From IMG/VR virus record IMGVR_UViG_3300031753_000285, positions 1 through 24,068 of that record: a DNA stretch of 24,068 nucleotides; one strand, written 5' to 3'. The notes under the pieces are model-generated. The model saw only the letters and a list, made by a program, of their open reading frames with translations. It was not told the DNA's origin and searched no databases. This document shows, in pieces, positions 1-6,161 of the stretch (the stretch's first letter is position 1; every line of letters starts with the position of its first letter). Source of the DNA: a virus. The position numbers and the translations under genes were made by a program.

Positions 1-1159
1 CCAATACTGCGTGATCAACGTAGCCCCTGTTGGCAGTATCATAGACTACCTTGGTCATGTCACCCGGTCCCGGCGGACCTGTCGGTCCAGTCGGCCCAGT
101 CAGACCTGTCGGACCCTGCGGTCCTGTAGCGCCAGTGACGCCTTGCGGACCGGTCGCGCCAGTCGCTCCCTGGGCGCCAGTCGATCCTGCCGCGCCTTGC
201 GGGCCGGTCGCGCCTTGCGGGATCGTGAAGTTGAAAACGGCAGCGGAAGAGGAACCACTATTTGAAACCGCCGCATTAGTTCCGGCAGCGCCCGTAGTTG
301 TGGTGCCGACAGCTACTGTTGCCGCGCTTCCGGCTGGTCCTTGGGAACCGGTTGGACCGATTGGACCTTGACTGCCTGCTGGCCCGGTTGCACCCTGTGG
401 ACCAGTCGCTCCCGTGCTTCCCTGGATACCCGCTGGTCCCGCCGGTCCAGCCGGCCCGGTGGCTCCGACGTTTGCTCCAGAGTTAATGACGGTGGCTGGA
501 GTAGCATTTCCGGTATAGCCAAGGTTTTGAAGTGTAGCGACATTTCCCGCAACACTTTGAGTTGAATAGTAGCCCCCGCCTTGAATGTAGAGAATCAGCC
601 CAAGAGAAACTCCTGCCGAGCTGGTCAGGGTAACATTGACGTTGGAACCGACAGCCGGCTGAGTGTAATTGGCGGCAGTGGTAGTGGCGACAGTTGTTCC
701 GGCAGGCCCAGGTGGACCTTGAGCGCCAGTCGCACCTTGTGGCCCGGTCGAACCAGTCGCGCCGGGAGTTCCTTGCGGACCCGTCGCGCCTGCAGCGCCG
801 GATGGACCGGTTGGTCCCGCTGGACCTTGCGGTCCGGTTGTGCCTTGCGGGCCTGCTGGACCTTGCGGGCCGTTTGGGCCCGTGTTGCCGATTGGTCCCT
901 GTACGCCTTGCGTACCCTGCGGGCCCTGCGGACCAGGAGTACCCTGCGGGCCGGCAATGCCCTGCGGACCTGGTAATCCTTGGGTTCCCGGTGCTCCGCC
1001 CGGGCCGGCTGGTCCCTGTTGGCCCTGCTGGCCAGTAGCACCAGGCGGCCCCTGCGGTCCTGCGCCGGCGGCGTTGAACTGGAGGGTTACATCGACGGGA
1101 GTAAGCGAGACCGCAAACTGCGGCTGCTGCCATGACACCGTGAGATCTTCAGTCGGCAT
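1..1159 (-). CDS. Collagen-like phage fibre protein, C-terminus beyond the window
   Basis: Open minus-strand frame of 386 codons from ATG 1159, with no stop before the left edge. The first ~32 residues are non-repetitive, then 41 uninterrupted Gly-X-Y triplets (about residues 34-156). A Thr/Val-rich globular insert follows ([29 protein letters not shown]), of a kind that recurs in phage fibres, then more Gly-X-Y interrupted by a second insert ending [11 protein letters not shown]. The readable end, [19 protein letters not shown], is the typical exit from such collagen blocks in tail fibre and appendage proteins. GAGG lies about 10 nt before the ATG, and the start overlaps the upstream HTH gene by 11 nt, so the two are probably co-translated. 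Likely role: trimeric fibre stalk in the virion. The receptor-binding part would be outside the window. Confidence 0.87.
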   Translation of the reverse strand, partial: MPTEDLTVSWQQPQFAVSLTPVDVTLQFNAAGAGPQGPPGATGQQGQQGPAGPGGAPGTQGLPGPQGIAGPQGTPGPQGPQGTQGVQGPIGNTGPNGPQGPAGPQGTTGPQGPAGPTGPSGAAGATGPQGTPGATGSTGPQGATGAQGPPGPAGTTVATTTAANYTQPAVGSNVNVTLTSSAGVSLGLILYIQGGGYYSTQSVAGNVATLQNLGYTGNATPATVINSGANVGATGPAGPAGPAGIQGSTGATGPQGATGPAGSQGPIGPTGSQGPAGSAATVAVGTTTTGAAGTNAAVSNSGSSSAAVFNFTIPQGATGPQGAAGSTGAQGATGATGPQGVTGATGPQGPTGLTGPTGPTGPPGPGDMTKVVYDTANRGYVDHAVL

Positions 1160-1667
1160 TTTCTTTGTCCTCGATCACTTTGGCCTCAGCTCTGGGGAGC
1201 GCCTCAAAGAGCGCCTGCAATTCTTCCTGGGTCAGGGCACGCTTGGTCTCGGTGCGCTGGGTGACGCCTCCGGAGAGGAGCTGTGCTTTATCGATGGTCG
1301 CAGCCAGTGCGTTGGGTAGCCGGTGCGTGGGCAGCGTGTGCGCTTCGCGGGCTAACCGCTCACTCATGACTTGGGATGCTTCGAGCAAGTTATCGAGGAT
1401 GTTTTCTTTGATCTTCGCAATCGCGACCGGGTTTATTTGCCGGATGCGCCGGATGACGTCCTCGCCGAGCCCGAGCCACTGGTTGATCAGGTTGGGGCTG
1501 CAGCCGTCGGCCAGCATGTGCAGGCAGCTCTTGTACTTTTCCGGCATCCGATCAGAGACGATGCGGAGCTTGGCCAACACTATGTCGTAGGGGTCAGCGT
1601 CCTGCGGGATTTCCCATCTCCAGTCTATCGCGGCCCAAGGATCAGCATTCTTGCGGGCTATGCGCAC
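1149..1667 (-). CDS. HTH phage protein, candidate terminase small subunit
   Basis: 172 aa from a GTG start (no ATG in frame upstream). Residues ~48-75 look like a homeodomain-type HTH ([20 protein letters not shown]). An alpha-helical segment follows, with the phrase [19 protein letters not shown], which resembles a recurring motif in phage HTH proteins often annotated as small terminase or DNA-binding proteins. The charged C-terminus overlaps the fibre start by 11 nt. If it is the small terminase, it is placed unusually: about 17 kb from the large subunit in this linear view, although the two could be neighbours on a circular or permuted genome. A transcription regulator of late genes is the alternative. 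No Shine-Dalgarno is obvious. Confidence 0.72.
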   Translation of the reverse strand: MRIARKNADPWAAIDWRWEIPQDADPYDIVLAKLRIVSDRMPEKYKSCLHMLADGCSPNLINQWLGLGEDVIRRIRQINPVAIAKIKENILDNLLEASQVMSERLAREAHTLPTHRLPNALAATIDKAQLLSGGVTQRTETKRALTQEELQALFEALPRAEAKVIEDKENAD

Positions 1668-1676
1668 GGTGTTGGC

Positions 1677-1696
1677 ATTGTGGCAGATTGTGGCAC
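1677..1696. promoter_or_regulatory. Tandem 10-bp ATTGTGGCA(G/C) boxes
   Basis: ATTGTGGCAG and ATTGTGGCAC lie head to tail, one helical turn apart, just upstream of the GTG of the minus-strand HTH gene and facing the ribbon-helix-helix gene. The same TGTGGCA core appears in other intergenic regions of the window (3968, 4157, 5416, 20520, and inverted at 20544). The position between divergent genes suggests an operator, but no binding protein can be assigned. Confidence 0.45.
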
Positions 1697-1718
1697 AGCG
1701 ATCAACTTTGGATTAAAA

Positions 1719-1746
1719 TTGCCAGCCGTCTGATTTTATCTATGCT
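1719..1746 (+). promoter_or_regulatory. Candidate sigma70-type promoter
   Basis: TTGCCA (1719-1724) and TATGCT (1741-1746) are separated by 16 bp and sit 30 bp before the ATG of the ribbon-helix-helix gene. The match to TTGACA/TATAAT is 5/6 and 4/6. The tandem TGTGGCA boxes lie 23 bp upstream of the -35 element. Confidence 0.35.
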
Positions 1747-1776
1747 TTAATCAAATAACTTGGGAAAGCAATACGC

Positions 1777-1953
1777 ATGAGAGGTGGATACAGACCAGGA
1801 TCGGGAAGACCGCGGGAAGAAGAGCGCAAGCTATCGATCATCATCAGGCTGCGGACAGAGGTGGCCAACCTTTTGCGAGCGACTGTGCCGGAAAAGACAC
1901 GCTCGCAGTGGGTCGAAGAGCTGATCGTTAAAGGACTAAAGAAGAAGGCCTAG
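1777..1953 (+). CDS. Small ribbon-helix-helix (Arc/CopG-like) DNA-binding protein
   Basis: 58 aa, reading MRGGYRPGSGRPREEE then KLSIIIRLRTEVANLLRATV and SQWVEELIVKGLKKK. This has the shape of an RHH protein: a basic N-terminal tail, one beta strand of alternating residues (LSIIIRLR, residues 19-26), helix A (TEVANLLRATV) and helix B (RSQWVEELIVKGL). RHH proteins bind operators as dimers through the beta strand. GGGAAAG lies about 11 nt upstream of the ATG, and a promoter-like pair precedes it. The 3' end overlaps the convergent 90-aa gene by 4 nt. As the only obvious classical repressor-type protein near the integrase, it may control the lysogeny or fibre region. Confidence 0.68.
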   Translation: MRGGYRPGSGRPREEERKLSIIIRLRTEVANLLRATVPEKTRSQWVEELIVKGLKKKA

Positions 1954-2222
1954 TTTTCCTTGTTCGAAAAACCAATAACGTGTCCTTGCATCATTTCACT
2001 CAAGGCGCTCGTAGCGCCCATTGCGAAAGCCGTATAAACGAGTTGGCGCCTATTGGCTGGCTGATGATTAATGAGAGACTCGACCACTTCTTTGGTTTCC
2101 GGATCCGCTAAAGCGTTACGCAGGATCGCAACAGCGACTTCCTGCAAATCATCTGGATTTCTCATCGGGATGACTCTCATCGCTCTCCCATCTTCACGTA
2201 CAAAATTTGCAAAACGAATCAT
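1950..2222 (-). CDS. Hypothetical protein, 90 aa
   Basis: I do not recognise the family. It reads as a soluble, mostly helical protein: a basic start (MIRFANFVREDGRAMRVIPM), an acidic helical centre (NPDDLQEVAVAILRNALADPETKEVVESL) and an Ala/Met-rich helix near the end (AFAMGATSALSEMM). The ATG is preceded by GGAAAAT. It lies 18 nt downstream of the 107-aa gene on the same strand, probably in one transcript, and converges on the RHH gene with a 4-nt overlap. Confidence 0.58.
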   Translation of the reverse strand: MIRFANFVREDGRAMRVIPMRNPDDLQEVAVAILRNALADPETKEVVESLINHQPANRRQLVYTAFAMGATSALSEMMQGHVIGFSNKEN

Positions 2223-2240
2223 ATTTTCCAGGTCCGAAGC

Positions 2241-2564
2241 TCATAGCCACTCGATCAGTTTTGAAAGCTTATCGACAGTGAGTTTGGTGTCCCGGCTTTC
2301 GCCGCCTCTAGAATGACCCAGGACAACGCCACGCCCGTACAGAGTCCCTTTATAGCCATCGAGCGTGAAAGCGGGCAGAGGAGGCTCATGGAGCGCGCTA
2401 TGGTCGCCTACGGCAATCGATTCGCCTGGATAGGGGTAAGCAAAAGCCAGGGCGTCTTCACCAACAAAACGGTACAATTCCAGCAGCGTGTACGGCTGGT
2501 CGCCAGGGGCAATGTCGATGGTTGTGAGCGACTTTTCGAATGGGTTAATCAGGATCGCTTTCAT
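2241..2564 (-). CDS. DUF3846-like small phage protein
   Basis: 107 aa. The N-terminus MKAILINPFEKSLTTIDI and the downstream pattern PAFTLDGYKGTLYGRGVVLG...DTKLTVDKL resemble the DUF3846-type proteins common in phages and mobile elements: a short beta-rich start and a GxGxVLG strand followed by a helix. The biochemical role of that family is unknown to me. It is transcribed with the 90-aa gene downstream. A hairpin (2578-2622) lies just 5' of it, so its promoter is either inside that short leader or it is read from the integrase side past the two hairpins. Confidence 0.62.
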   Translation of the reverse strand: MKAILINPFEKSLTTIDIAPGDQPYTLLELYRFVGEDALAFAYPYPGESIAVGDHSALHEPPLPAFTLDGYKGTLYGRGVVLGHSRGGESRDTKLTVDKLSKLIEWL

Positions 2565-2577
2565 TCGGAAAAAGAGG

Positions 2578-2622
2578 CGGGAGCGCGGGCCTCTCTTTCG
2601 GGCCTCTTTGAAAGCGCTCCCG
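2578..2622 (-). terminator. Terminator-like hairpin downstream of the integrase
   Basis: On the minus strand CGGGAGCGC pairs with GCGCTCCCG (9 bp, 27-nt loop). The 3' arm is followed by CCTCTTTTTCC, a short U-run as in rho-independent terminators. Shorter alternative stems (AAAGAG/CTCTTT) exist. It separates the integrase transcript from the 107-aa gene, or it acts as a 5' leader structure for that gene. Confidence 0.42.
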
Positions 2623-2669
2623 TTTCGGCAACCAAATAGTAAACCAAGAGGTGCGTCAATGCTTTGTTG

Positions 2670-2735
2670 ACAAAATCAAACTGCCCTACCTGGAGGCGAA
2701 GTCAGATAGGGCAGTTGCTTTGGGAGGTGATTTTG
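2670..2735 (-). terminator. Nested inverted repeat after the integrase; terminator or arm-site cluster
   Basis: A perfect 10-bp pair, AACTGCCCTA (2679-2688) and TAGGGCAGTT (2707-2716), is flanked by a second pair, CAAAATCA (2671-2678) and TGATTTTG (2728-2735). On the minus strand the inner hairpin is followed by TGATTTTG, a weak U-rich tail, 35 nt after the integrase stop. This fits an integrase terminator. CAAAATCA also recurs on the other side of the integrase (3975-3982), so integrase or Xis arm sites are an alternative reading. Confidence 0.45.
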
Positions 2736-2769
2736 TTGCTGCCGAGGTGGTGACTTATAGAGGTTGAGG

Positions 2770-3927
2770 CTATGCGATCGCAACGATGTTCTGGGCCGCT
2801 TGCGGGCGGATATTGAAGAAGGCGATTCCCTCTTCTCTGGTGCGCCGGTTGTTGTAATGGGCGTAGACCATGTCGGTGCTGGTATGGCCCATCTGGCGCG
2901 CGGTCAGCGCGGCGTTATCGTGCGCGGCTAGGTGATAAGAGCCAAAGGAGTGGCGTAAAGCGTCCTTTGGCCAGGGGCTGGTCATTCCGGCGGCTTTCCA
3001 GGCAGCGGTGATTGCCTGGCTCGCTCTGCCTTCACTCATCGGAAAGATGGGACCGTTTGTTTTGCGGTGTGGCTCGAGCCACTCGATCAAGGGATCGGTC
3101 ATGTCGACCCAGCGGGCGGATGCGGTTTTTGCTTTTGAGGCGGCGACGTTGATCTGGCGCTTGTGCCACAGGATATCGGACCAGTCCAGGCGCAGAATTT
3201 CGATGGGACGGATGCCGGCGAAGAGGCCGATCGCGATTGGAGCCACCAGCACGTCAGGAGCGGTTGCCAGCAGAATGGCCGCTTGTTCCACCGAGAGGAT
3301 GCCGGGAAGCTTGGTATTTTTCTGGGAGAAGGACTTTACTTTACGCATTGGGTTGTCGCGCAGCCAGCCGCATTCCTCTGCGTAATAGAACAGCCGTCCC
3401 ACACTGCGGCGCACGGTGTTCTTGGTCCTGGTAGCCAGTGGCAGCCGGTTAAGCCACTCGGAGATCTGGCAGTTACTGATGTCGCAGATGTACTGGATGC
3501 CGAAGTCGAGGACAAACTTTCTGGCGTTGACCCGCCAAGTCTCGACGTGCCGATTGGTGATTTCCTGGGCCGCGACTTTGCGCAGGTGAAAGTCATTAAG
3601 CCGACAGAAGACTTCGCTAACGGTGAGGGAACTCGCGCGCAGGTCGTGATGCTTCAGGTAGAACTCAACAGCCTCTGAGAGGCTGGCACCGATCTGGTCG
3701 AGCAGTTCCTGGCCGCGCAACGCCTCGACGCGCAGCGAGGCGGGAATGTCGGCATGTTTGTGCCCGTGGTTTGCCACTTCGATGTTTCTTCGGCGCGCGG
3801 CCTCTTCAGCCTCGAGCTTGGTGCGATAAAAGGCGCGGATGCGTTTGCCGTCGATTTTACCCTCCATACGCCAGTGACAGTTGCCGTGAGGAGCGGAAAG
3901 TTGATTAACAGTGAATTTGCCGGTCAT
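2770..3927 (-). CDS. int: Tyrosine recombinase / phage integrase
   Basis: 385 aa. The N-terminal ~75 residues are arm-binding-like (basic, RAFYRTKLEAEEAARRR). A core-binding SAM-like domain follows (~80-185), then the catalytic domain. Visible catalytic residues are R240 (GLFAGIRPIEIL), a lysine in the beta-hairpin (SKAKT, ~265-267), R325 (DALRHSFGSY), H348 (QMGHTS) and Y358 (AHYNN). In the HxxR box the first position is Asp (D322), as in some related integrases. It would catalyse site-specific integration and, with an excisionase, excision. Length is normal for the family. The ATG at 3927 has no clear Shine-Dalgarno and is preceded by an AT-rich leader. The terminal FFNIRPQ suggests a Verrucomicrobia/Planctomycetes-type relative (inference). 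Confidence 0.95.
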   Translation of the reverse strand: MTGKFTVNQLSAPHGNCHWRMEGKIDGKRIRAFYRTKLEAEEAARRRNIEVANHGHKHADIPASLRVEALRGQELLDQIGASLSEAVEFYLKHHDLRASSLTVSEVFCRLNDFHLRKVAAQEITNRHVETWRVNARKFVLDFGIQYICDISNCQISEWLNRLPLATRTKNTVRRSVGRLFYYAEECGWLRDNPMRKVKSFSQKNTKLPGILSVEQAAILLATAPDVLVAPIAIGLFAGIRPIEILRLDWSDILWHKRQINVAASKAKTASARWVDMTDPLIEWLEPHRKTNGPIFPMSEGRASQAITAAWKAAGMTSPWPKDALRHSFGSYHLAAHDNAALTARQMGHTSTDMVYAHYNNRRTREEGIAFFNIRPQAAQNIVAIA

Positions 3928-4205
3928 TGTGCTTGATTAAATAGACTACATATTCTATTACGGCACATGTGGCACAAAATCAACCCAAATCATACCAAAT
4001 TGCACTAATTTATCCTGAATCTAACTATGAATGTTCCCTATGGAACACCGGCTGTAAGTCGCGTAACTCGAAGGGTTTAATGGACTTGGCCCGCTGCGGC
4101 GGGCGAGGATGTTGGGTAGACTTCCAGCCTAGCTATATCCGAGGGTGAGGAAAAACTGTGGCATTTTTGTGGCGTTTGGCAGCCACACTTCCACGCGCGG
4201 TTTCA
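3928..4205. other. Intergenic region upstream of the integrase
   Basis: 278 bp with no convincing gene. It holds AATAGA/TCTATT arms (3940-3959) in the AT-rich integrase leader, TGTGGCA (3968-3974), ACAAAATCAA (3974-3983, also at 2670-2679), the perfect palindrome TGTTCC-CTAT-GGAACA (4032-4047) and a GCCCGC-TGCG-GCGGGC hairpin (4089-4104). TGTGGC also occurs at 4157 and 4168 and, inverted, at 4182. It probably contains the integrase promoter and operator(s), and is a natural place for attP. Neither can be fixed from sequence alone. Confidence 0.4.
4032..4047. promoter_or_regulatory. Palindromic operator candidate TGTTCC-N4-GGAACA
   Basis: Perfect 6-bp arms with a 4-bp centre, located between the integrase and the small minus-strand genes. 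The dyad size suits a dimeric phage repressor. It superficially resembles LexA boxes, but the TGTTC/GAACA half-sites are 6 nt apart rather than 4. Confidence 0.35.
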
Positions 4206-4433
4206 CTATTCGCTTTCCAAATTCGCATTAAAAGCCTCGGAAAAAAACTTGATCGCTTGAGGATCGTTATCACAGCCACGGATAACCCACGCAGCGCTGA
4301 AGGCCAGCGCGTTGAGCGCTTCGTAAACTCGATCGCGGCTTGTCGGTCCCTCGATGTAGTTCTGCCGAATCGCTAAAAGGATCGGCTTGATCAGTCGTTC
4401 AACTCGCTCTTCATCTAAGCCTTGGTTACTCAT
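4206..4433 (-). CDS. Hypothetical protein, 75 aa
   Basis: I chose ATG 4433 (MSNQGLDEERVERLIKPILLAIRQNY) over the upstream start because it overlaps the stop of the preceding gene as ATGAGTAA (8 nt), the usual coupling in this genome. The protein is helical and acidic, with GPTSRDRVYEALNALAFSAAWVIRGC in the middle. It has no motif I recognise. The pair of small genes 4206-4614 shares a promoter region and probably an operon, read toward the integrase. Confidence 0.55.
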   Translation of the reverse strand: MSNQGLDEERVERLIKPILLAIRQNYIEGPTSRDRVYEALNALAFSAAWVIRGCDNDPQAIKFFSEAFNANLESE

Positions 4434-4614
4434 CTGCGTTAAGCTCTTTGAGCAGTTGCTCGCCCAGCGCAATCTTGGCTCGATGATTCGCTAAATGTGC
4501 GGGGCTGGCGAAACGCTCCATAATCGCTGTCCTCGAGCGGAATTCGGTCTGCTGGTTGATGATCGCACAGATCAGATAATCGAGTTGGGCTTCGCTGAAT
4601 TTTTCCCGGTTCAT
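4426..4614 (-). CDS. Hypothetical protein, 62 aa
   Basis: ATG 4614 (MNREKFSEAQLDYLICAIINQQ) is preceded by AAAGGA about 10 nt upstream; a longer TTG-started form from 4644 is possible. It is mostly helical and charged, ending LGEQLLKELNADE. I see no domain. It is first in a two-gene minus-strand unit, coupled to the 75-aa gene by an 8-nt overlap. Confidence 0.55.
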   Translation of the reverse strand: MNREKFSEAQLDYLICAIINQQTEFRSRTAIMERFASPAHLANHRAKIALGEQLLKELNADE

Positions 4615-4654
4615 TTCGCGTAAATCCTTTCCTAATAAAAGCAATTGTGACAGA

Positions 4655-4683
4655 ATTATAATAAATCCATGATATTTATCGAA
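4655..4683 (-). promoter_or_regulatory. Candidate promoter for the 62/75-aa gene pair
   Basis: On the minus strand TATAAT (4660-4655) is a perfect -10. The hexamer 17 bp upstream, TTCGAT, is a poor -35. The surrounding 4620-4730 stretch is clearly AT-rich between divergent genes, and TATAAA at 4707-4712 may serve the rightward operon. Confidence 0.32.
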
Positions 4684-4740
4684 ATTCCGTCGTCTAGCTC
4701 AAAAGTATAAATTTTACCAAATGAAAGGCGGGCTCGAGTT

Positions 4741-5007
4741 ATGTCTAAAAACAAAAAACGCGATGCTCTCCATGACTTCGATCCAGGGATTGAAAAGCTT
4801 GCCATGGAGCGGTTCCTAAGTGGGAAACAAATTTACGATTACCGCGCCCACAAGCTCAAGCCGCATCTGAGAGACCCGTTGCAGGCACGCGCAGTTTTGT
4901 TACGGGCGCAGGAAATGGCCAAGAAGCACGGAAAGGAATTGGTTTTAAGGTACTTCGAGAAAAAGCTCTTAGCGAAGGCATTCAACGACCTTGGTAAAGC
5001 GGCGTAA
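4741..5007 (+). CDS. Hypothetical protein, 88 aa; first gene of the rightward early operon
   Basis: A strongly basic, helical protein (MSKNKKRDALHDFDPGIEK ... LQARAVLLRAQEMAKKHGKEL ... LRYFEKKLLAKAF). I recognise no family. AAAGGCGGG lies about 12 nt upstream of the ATG, behind the AT-rich divergent promoter region. It is followed 5 nt later by the 98-aa gene. Position and charge suggest an early regulatory or nucleic-acid-associated protein (inference). Confidence 0.66.
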   Translation: MSKNKKRDALHDFDPGIEKLAMERFLSGKQIYDYRAHKLKPHLRDPLQARAVLLRAQEMAKKHGKELVLRYFEKKLLAKAFNDLGKAA

Positions 5008-5012
5008 TTTGT

Positions 5013-5309
5013 ATGTTTAATCGAGCCCCCGAGCGATCAATCGTAAATCGCTGGTTAATGGCTGTCGAAGAAGCGTGGCAAGAGTCTCCGCTACCACCTG
5101 TCGATCATGATCATCCGGCGCTTGTGTCCCCAGATTGGCCACCCAGGAGCGAGCTGGACCAGGCCATCTACCGGGTCGTGCATGATCGCTATCCGAAAAA
5201 GATCCGGCGGCTGCACTCTCTCTTTGTGCGTCACGGGTACTCAATAGCTGAGGCTAAAGCGGTTGTGAGGGAACTCACATCACAAAACCGGAGCCTGTCG
5301 CGCGGCTAA
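5013..5309 (+). CDS. Hypothetical protein, 98 aa
   Basis: ATG 5 nt after the preceding stop. The N-terminal half has an amphipathic helix (RSIVNRWLMAVEEAWQES) and a Pro/His/Asp-rich loop (PPVDHDHPALVSPDWPP). The C-terminal half is basic and helical (VHDRYPKKIRRLHSLFVRHGYSIAEAKAVVRELTSQ). I recognise no domain. It is the last gene before the 5313-5341 direct repeats. Confidence 0.62.
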   Translation: MFNRAPERSIVNRWLMAVEEAWQESPLPPVDHDHPALVSPDWPPRSELDQAIYRVVHDRYPKKIRRLHSLFVRHGYSIAEAKAVVRELTSQNRSLSRG

Positions 5310-5312
5310 TTC

Positions 5313-5341
5313 AGTACGATTTGAGTACGATTTGAGTACGA
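5313..5341. repeat. Iteron-like 11-bp direct repeats
   Basis: AGTACGATTTG occurs twice in tandem (5313-5323, 5324-5334), followed by a partial third copy AGTACGA (5335-5341). The 11-bp period puts each copy on nearly the same helical face. They lie in a 140-bp gap just before the excisionase-like HTH gene, so they may be its binding sites, excision arm sites, or replication iterons. Confidence 0.75.
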
Positions 5342-5394
5342 AGTTGTGCGAAATGCATCTGAAATAATCTTAATAAATCATCACCTATTACATT

Positions 5395-5404
5395 GCTTGC
5401 AAGC
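5395..5404. promoter_or_regulatory. GCTTGCAAGC palindrome in the HTH gene promoter region
   Basis: A perfect 10-bp palindrome just before TATTAT (5411-5416, -10-like) and a TGTGGCA box (5416-5422), 46 bp upstream of the HTH start. It probably overlaps the promoter of the gene at 5450 and could be an operator. Confidence 0.33.
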
Positions 5405-5449
5405 CCTTGGTATTATGTGGCATTGGATTCGCCTAACTAAGGCGGAATC

Positions 5450-5638
5450 ATGCCAGATACACAGGATAAGCGGTTGACAGCTCGTGAAGTGGCGCAAATG
5501 CTCGGGCTGGATCGAGACACGATCTACAAGTGGGCCCGTTCCGGACGTATCCCCTGCATCAAGTTCCGGCACCGAATGCGTTTCCGCTTAAGCGATATCG
5601 AGCGCTGGGAAAAGCAGCAGACCGTTGGCAAATTTTAG
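5450..5638 (+). CDS. Excisionase-family (MerR-type HTH) DNA-binding protein
   Basis: 62 aa. Residues 8-55 fit the helix-turn-helix domain of the excisionase/HTH_17 family: RLTAREVAQMLGLDRDTIYKWARSGRIPCIKF with the following basic wing and FRLSDIERW. Such proteins bend DNA at attachment sites with the integrase, or act as small transcription regulators. AAGGCGG lies about 8 nt before the ATG. It stands alone behind a 140-bp regulatory gap with direct repeats and a palindrome, 15 nt before the VRR-NUC gene. Xis function is likely but unproven. Confidence 0.8.
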   Translation: MPDTQDKRLTAREVAQMLGLDRDTIYKWARSGRIPCIKFRHRMRFRLSDIERWEKQQTVGKF

Positions 5639-5653
5639 TCTTTCGGCAAGCCA

Positions 5654-6121
5654 ATGATTACCGGGCGCGAACCAAATATCGTCGCCTGCATGGCTCAATC
5701 TGAGCAGGCAAAGGTGCGTCGCAGTGAAACAAGAGCCATTGCCAGGCGCGAACTTAACGAGCAGAAGCAATTCGCTGCCGTCCTGCGCAAGCTGAAGAAA
5801 CAAGGCAGGCTTCATTACGTTTGGCCGCGCGGCGATAAACGTTCAACGATCGCTATCGGGCATCCGGACTTCAGCATCTGGCTGCCAGAGGGACGCACAG
5901 CGCTTTTCGAGTTCAAACTGCCAGGTGGCAAATTTTCACCCGAGCAAGAAGAGACAATCGGATTGCTCGAAAGCCTCAGCCACTACGTTTACATCGTTAC
6001 CAACGCTTGCGAGGCAGAGCGTATCGTTACCACACTCATGCAGAGCCCGCGAAGAGGCTTCATTTCTTCGACTCCGACTTCGACGACTGACCAGTCAAAC
6101 ACAGAACAAAGTAGTAAGTAA
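5654..6121 (+). CDS. VRR-NUC-type PD-(D/E)XK nuclease
   Basis: 155 aa. The core reads GHPDFSIWLPEGRTALFEFKLPGGKFSPEQEETIGLLES: D72, E86 and K88 form the PD...ExK site, with Q98 after it, as in VRR-NUC domains. These domains occur as stand-alone phage enzymes and cut branched or flap DNA in characterised relatives. It stands directly before recT, so a role in phage recombination or replication (junction or end processing) is likely. ATG 5690 (MAQSEQAK) is an alternative start. The last ten residues (DQSNTEQSSK) come from the first copy of a 34-bp duplicated sequence whose second copy encodes the RecT N-terminus. Confidence 0.85.
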   Translation: MITGREPNIVACMAQSEQAKVRRSETRAIARRELNEQKQFAAVLRKLKKQGRLHYVWPRGDKRSTIAIGHPDFSIWLPEGRTALFEFKLPGGKFSPEQEETIGLLESLSHYVYIVTNACEAERIVTTLMQSPRRGFISSTPTSTTDQSNTEQSSK

Positions 6122-6161
6122 ATCAGATGACCAGTCAAACACAGAACAAAGTAGTAAGTAA
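6088..6161. repeat. 34-bp perfect direct repeat, 40-bp period, at the nuclease/recT junction
   Basis: 6088-6121 is identical to 6128-6161, with six intervening bases. Copy 1 encodes the nuclease C-terminus in one frame. Copy 2, preceded by A to make ATG, encodes the first residues of RecT (MTSQTQNKVVSK) in another. Copy 1 has C in place of that A, so it carries CTG instead of the start codon. Confidence 0.95.

Noticed and set aside
34-1060. CRISPR-like or satellite repeat array
   Set aside because: The periodicity is 9 bp from Gly-X-Y codons, with no spacer structure.
51-1319. Gly/Pro-rich open frames on the plus strand and other minus-strand frames
   Set aside because: They are shadows of the repetitive collagen coding sequence; the minus-strand frame from 1159 has the regular Gly-X-Y pattern, conserved inserts and a ribosome site.
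2313-2639. 108-aa plus-strand frame
   Set aside because: Antisense to the DUF3846-like gene, which has recognisable family sequence and neighbours on its strand.
4032-4047. LexA (SOS) box
   Set aside because: The half-sites TGTTC/GAACA are separated by 6 nt, not the 4 expected for the motif I know from Verrucomicrobia.
5416-5432. sigma54-type promoter (TGGCAT-N5-TCGC) before the HTH gene
   Set aside because: Transcription would start at or beyond the Shine-Dalgarno of the gene; other TGTGGCA boxes lack a -12 element at the right spacing.
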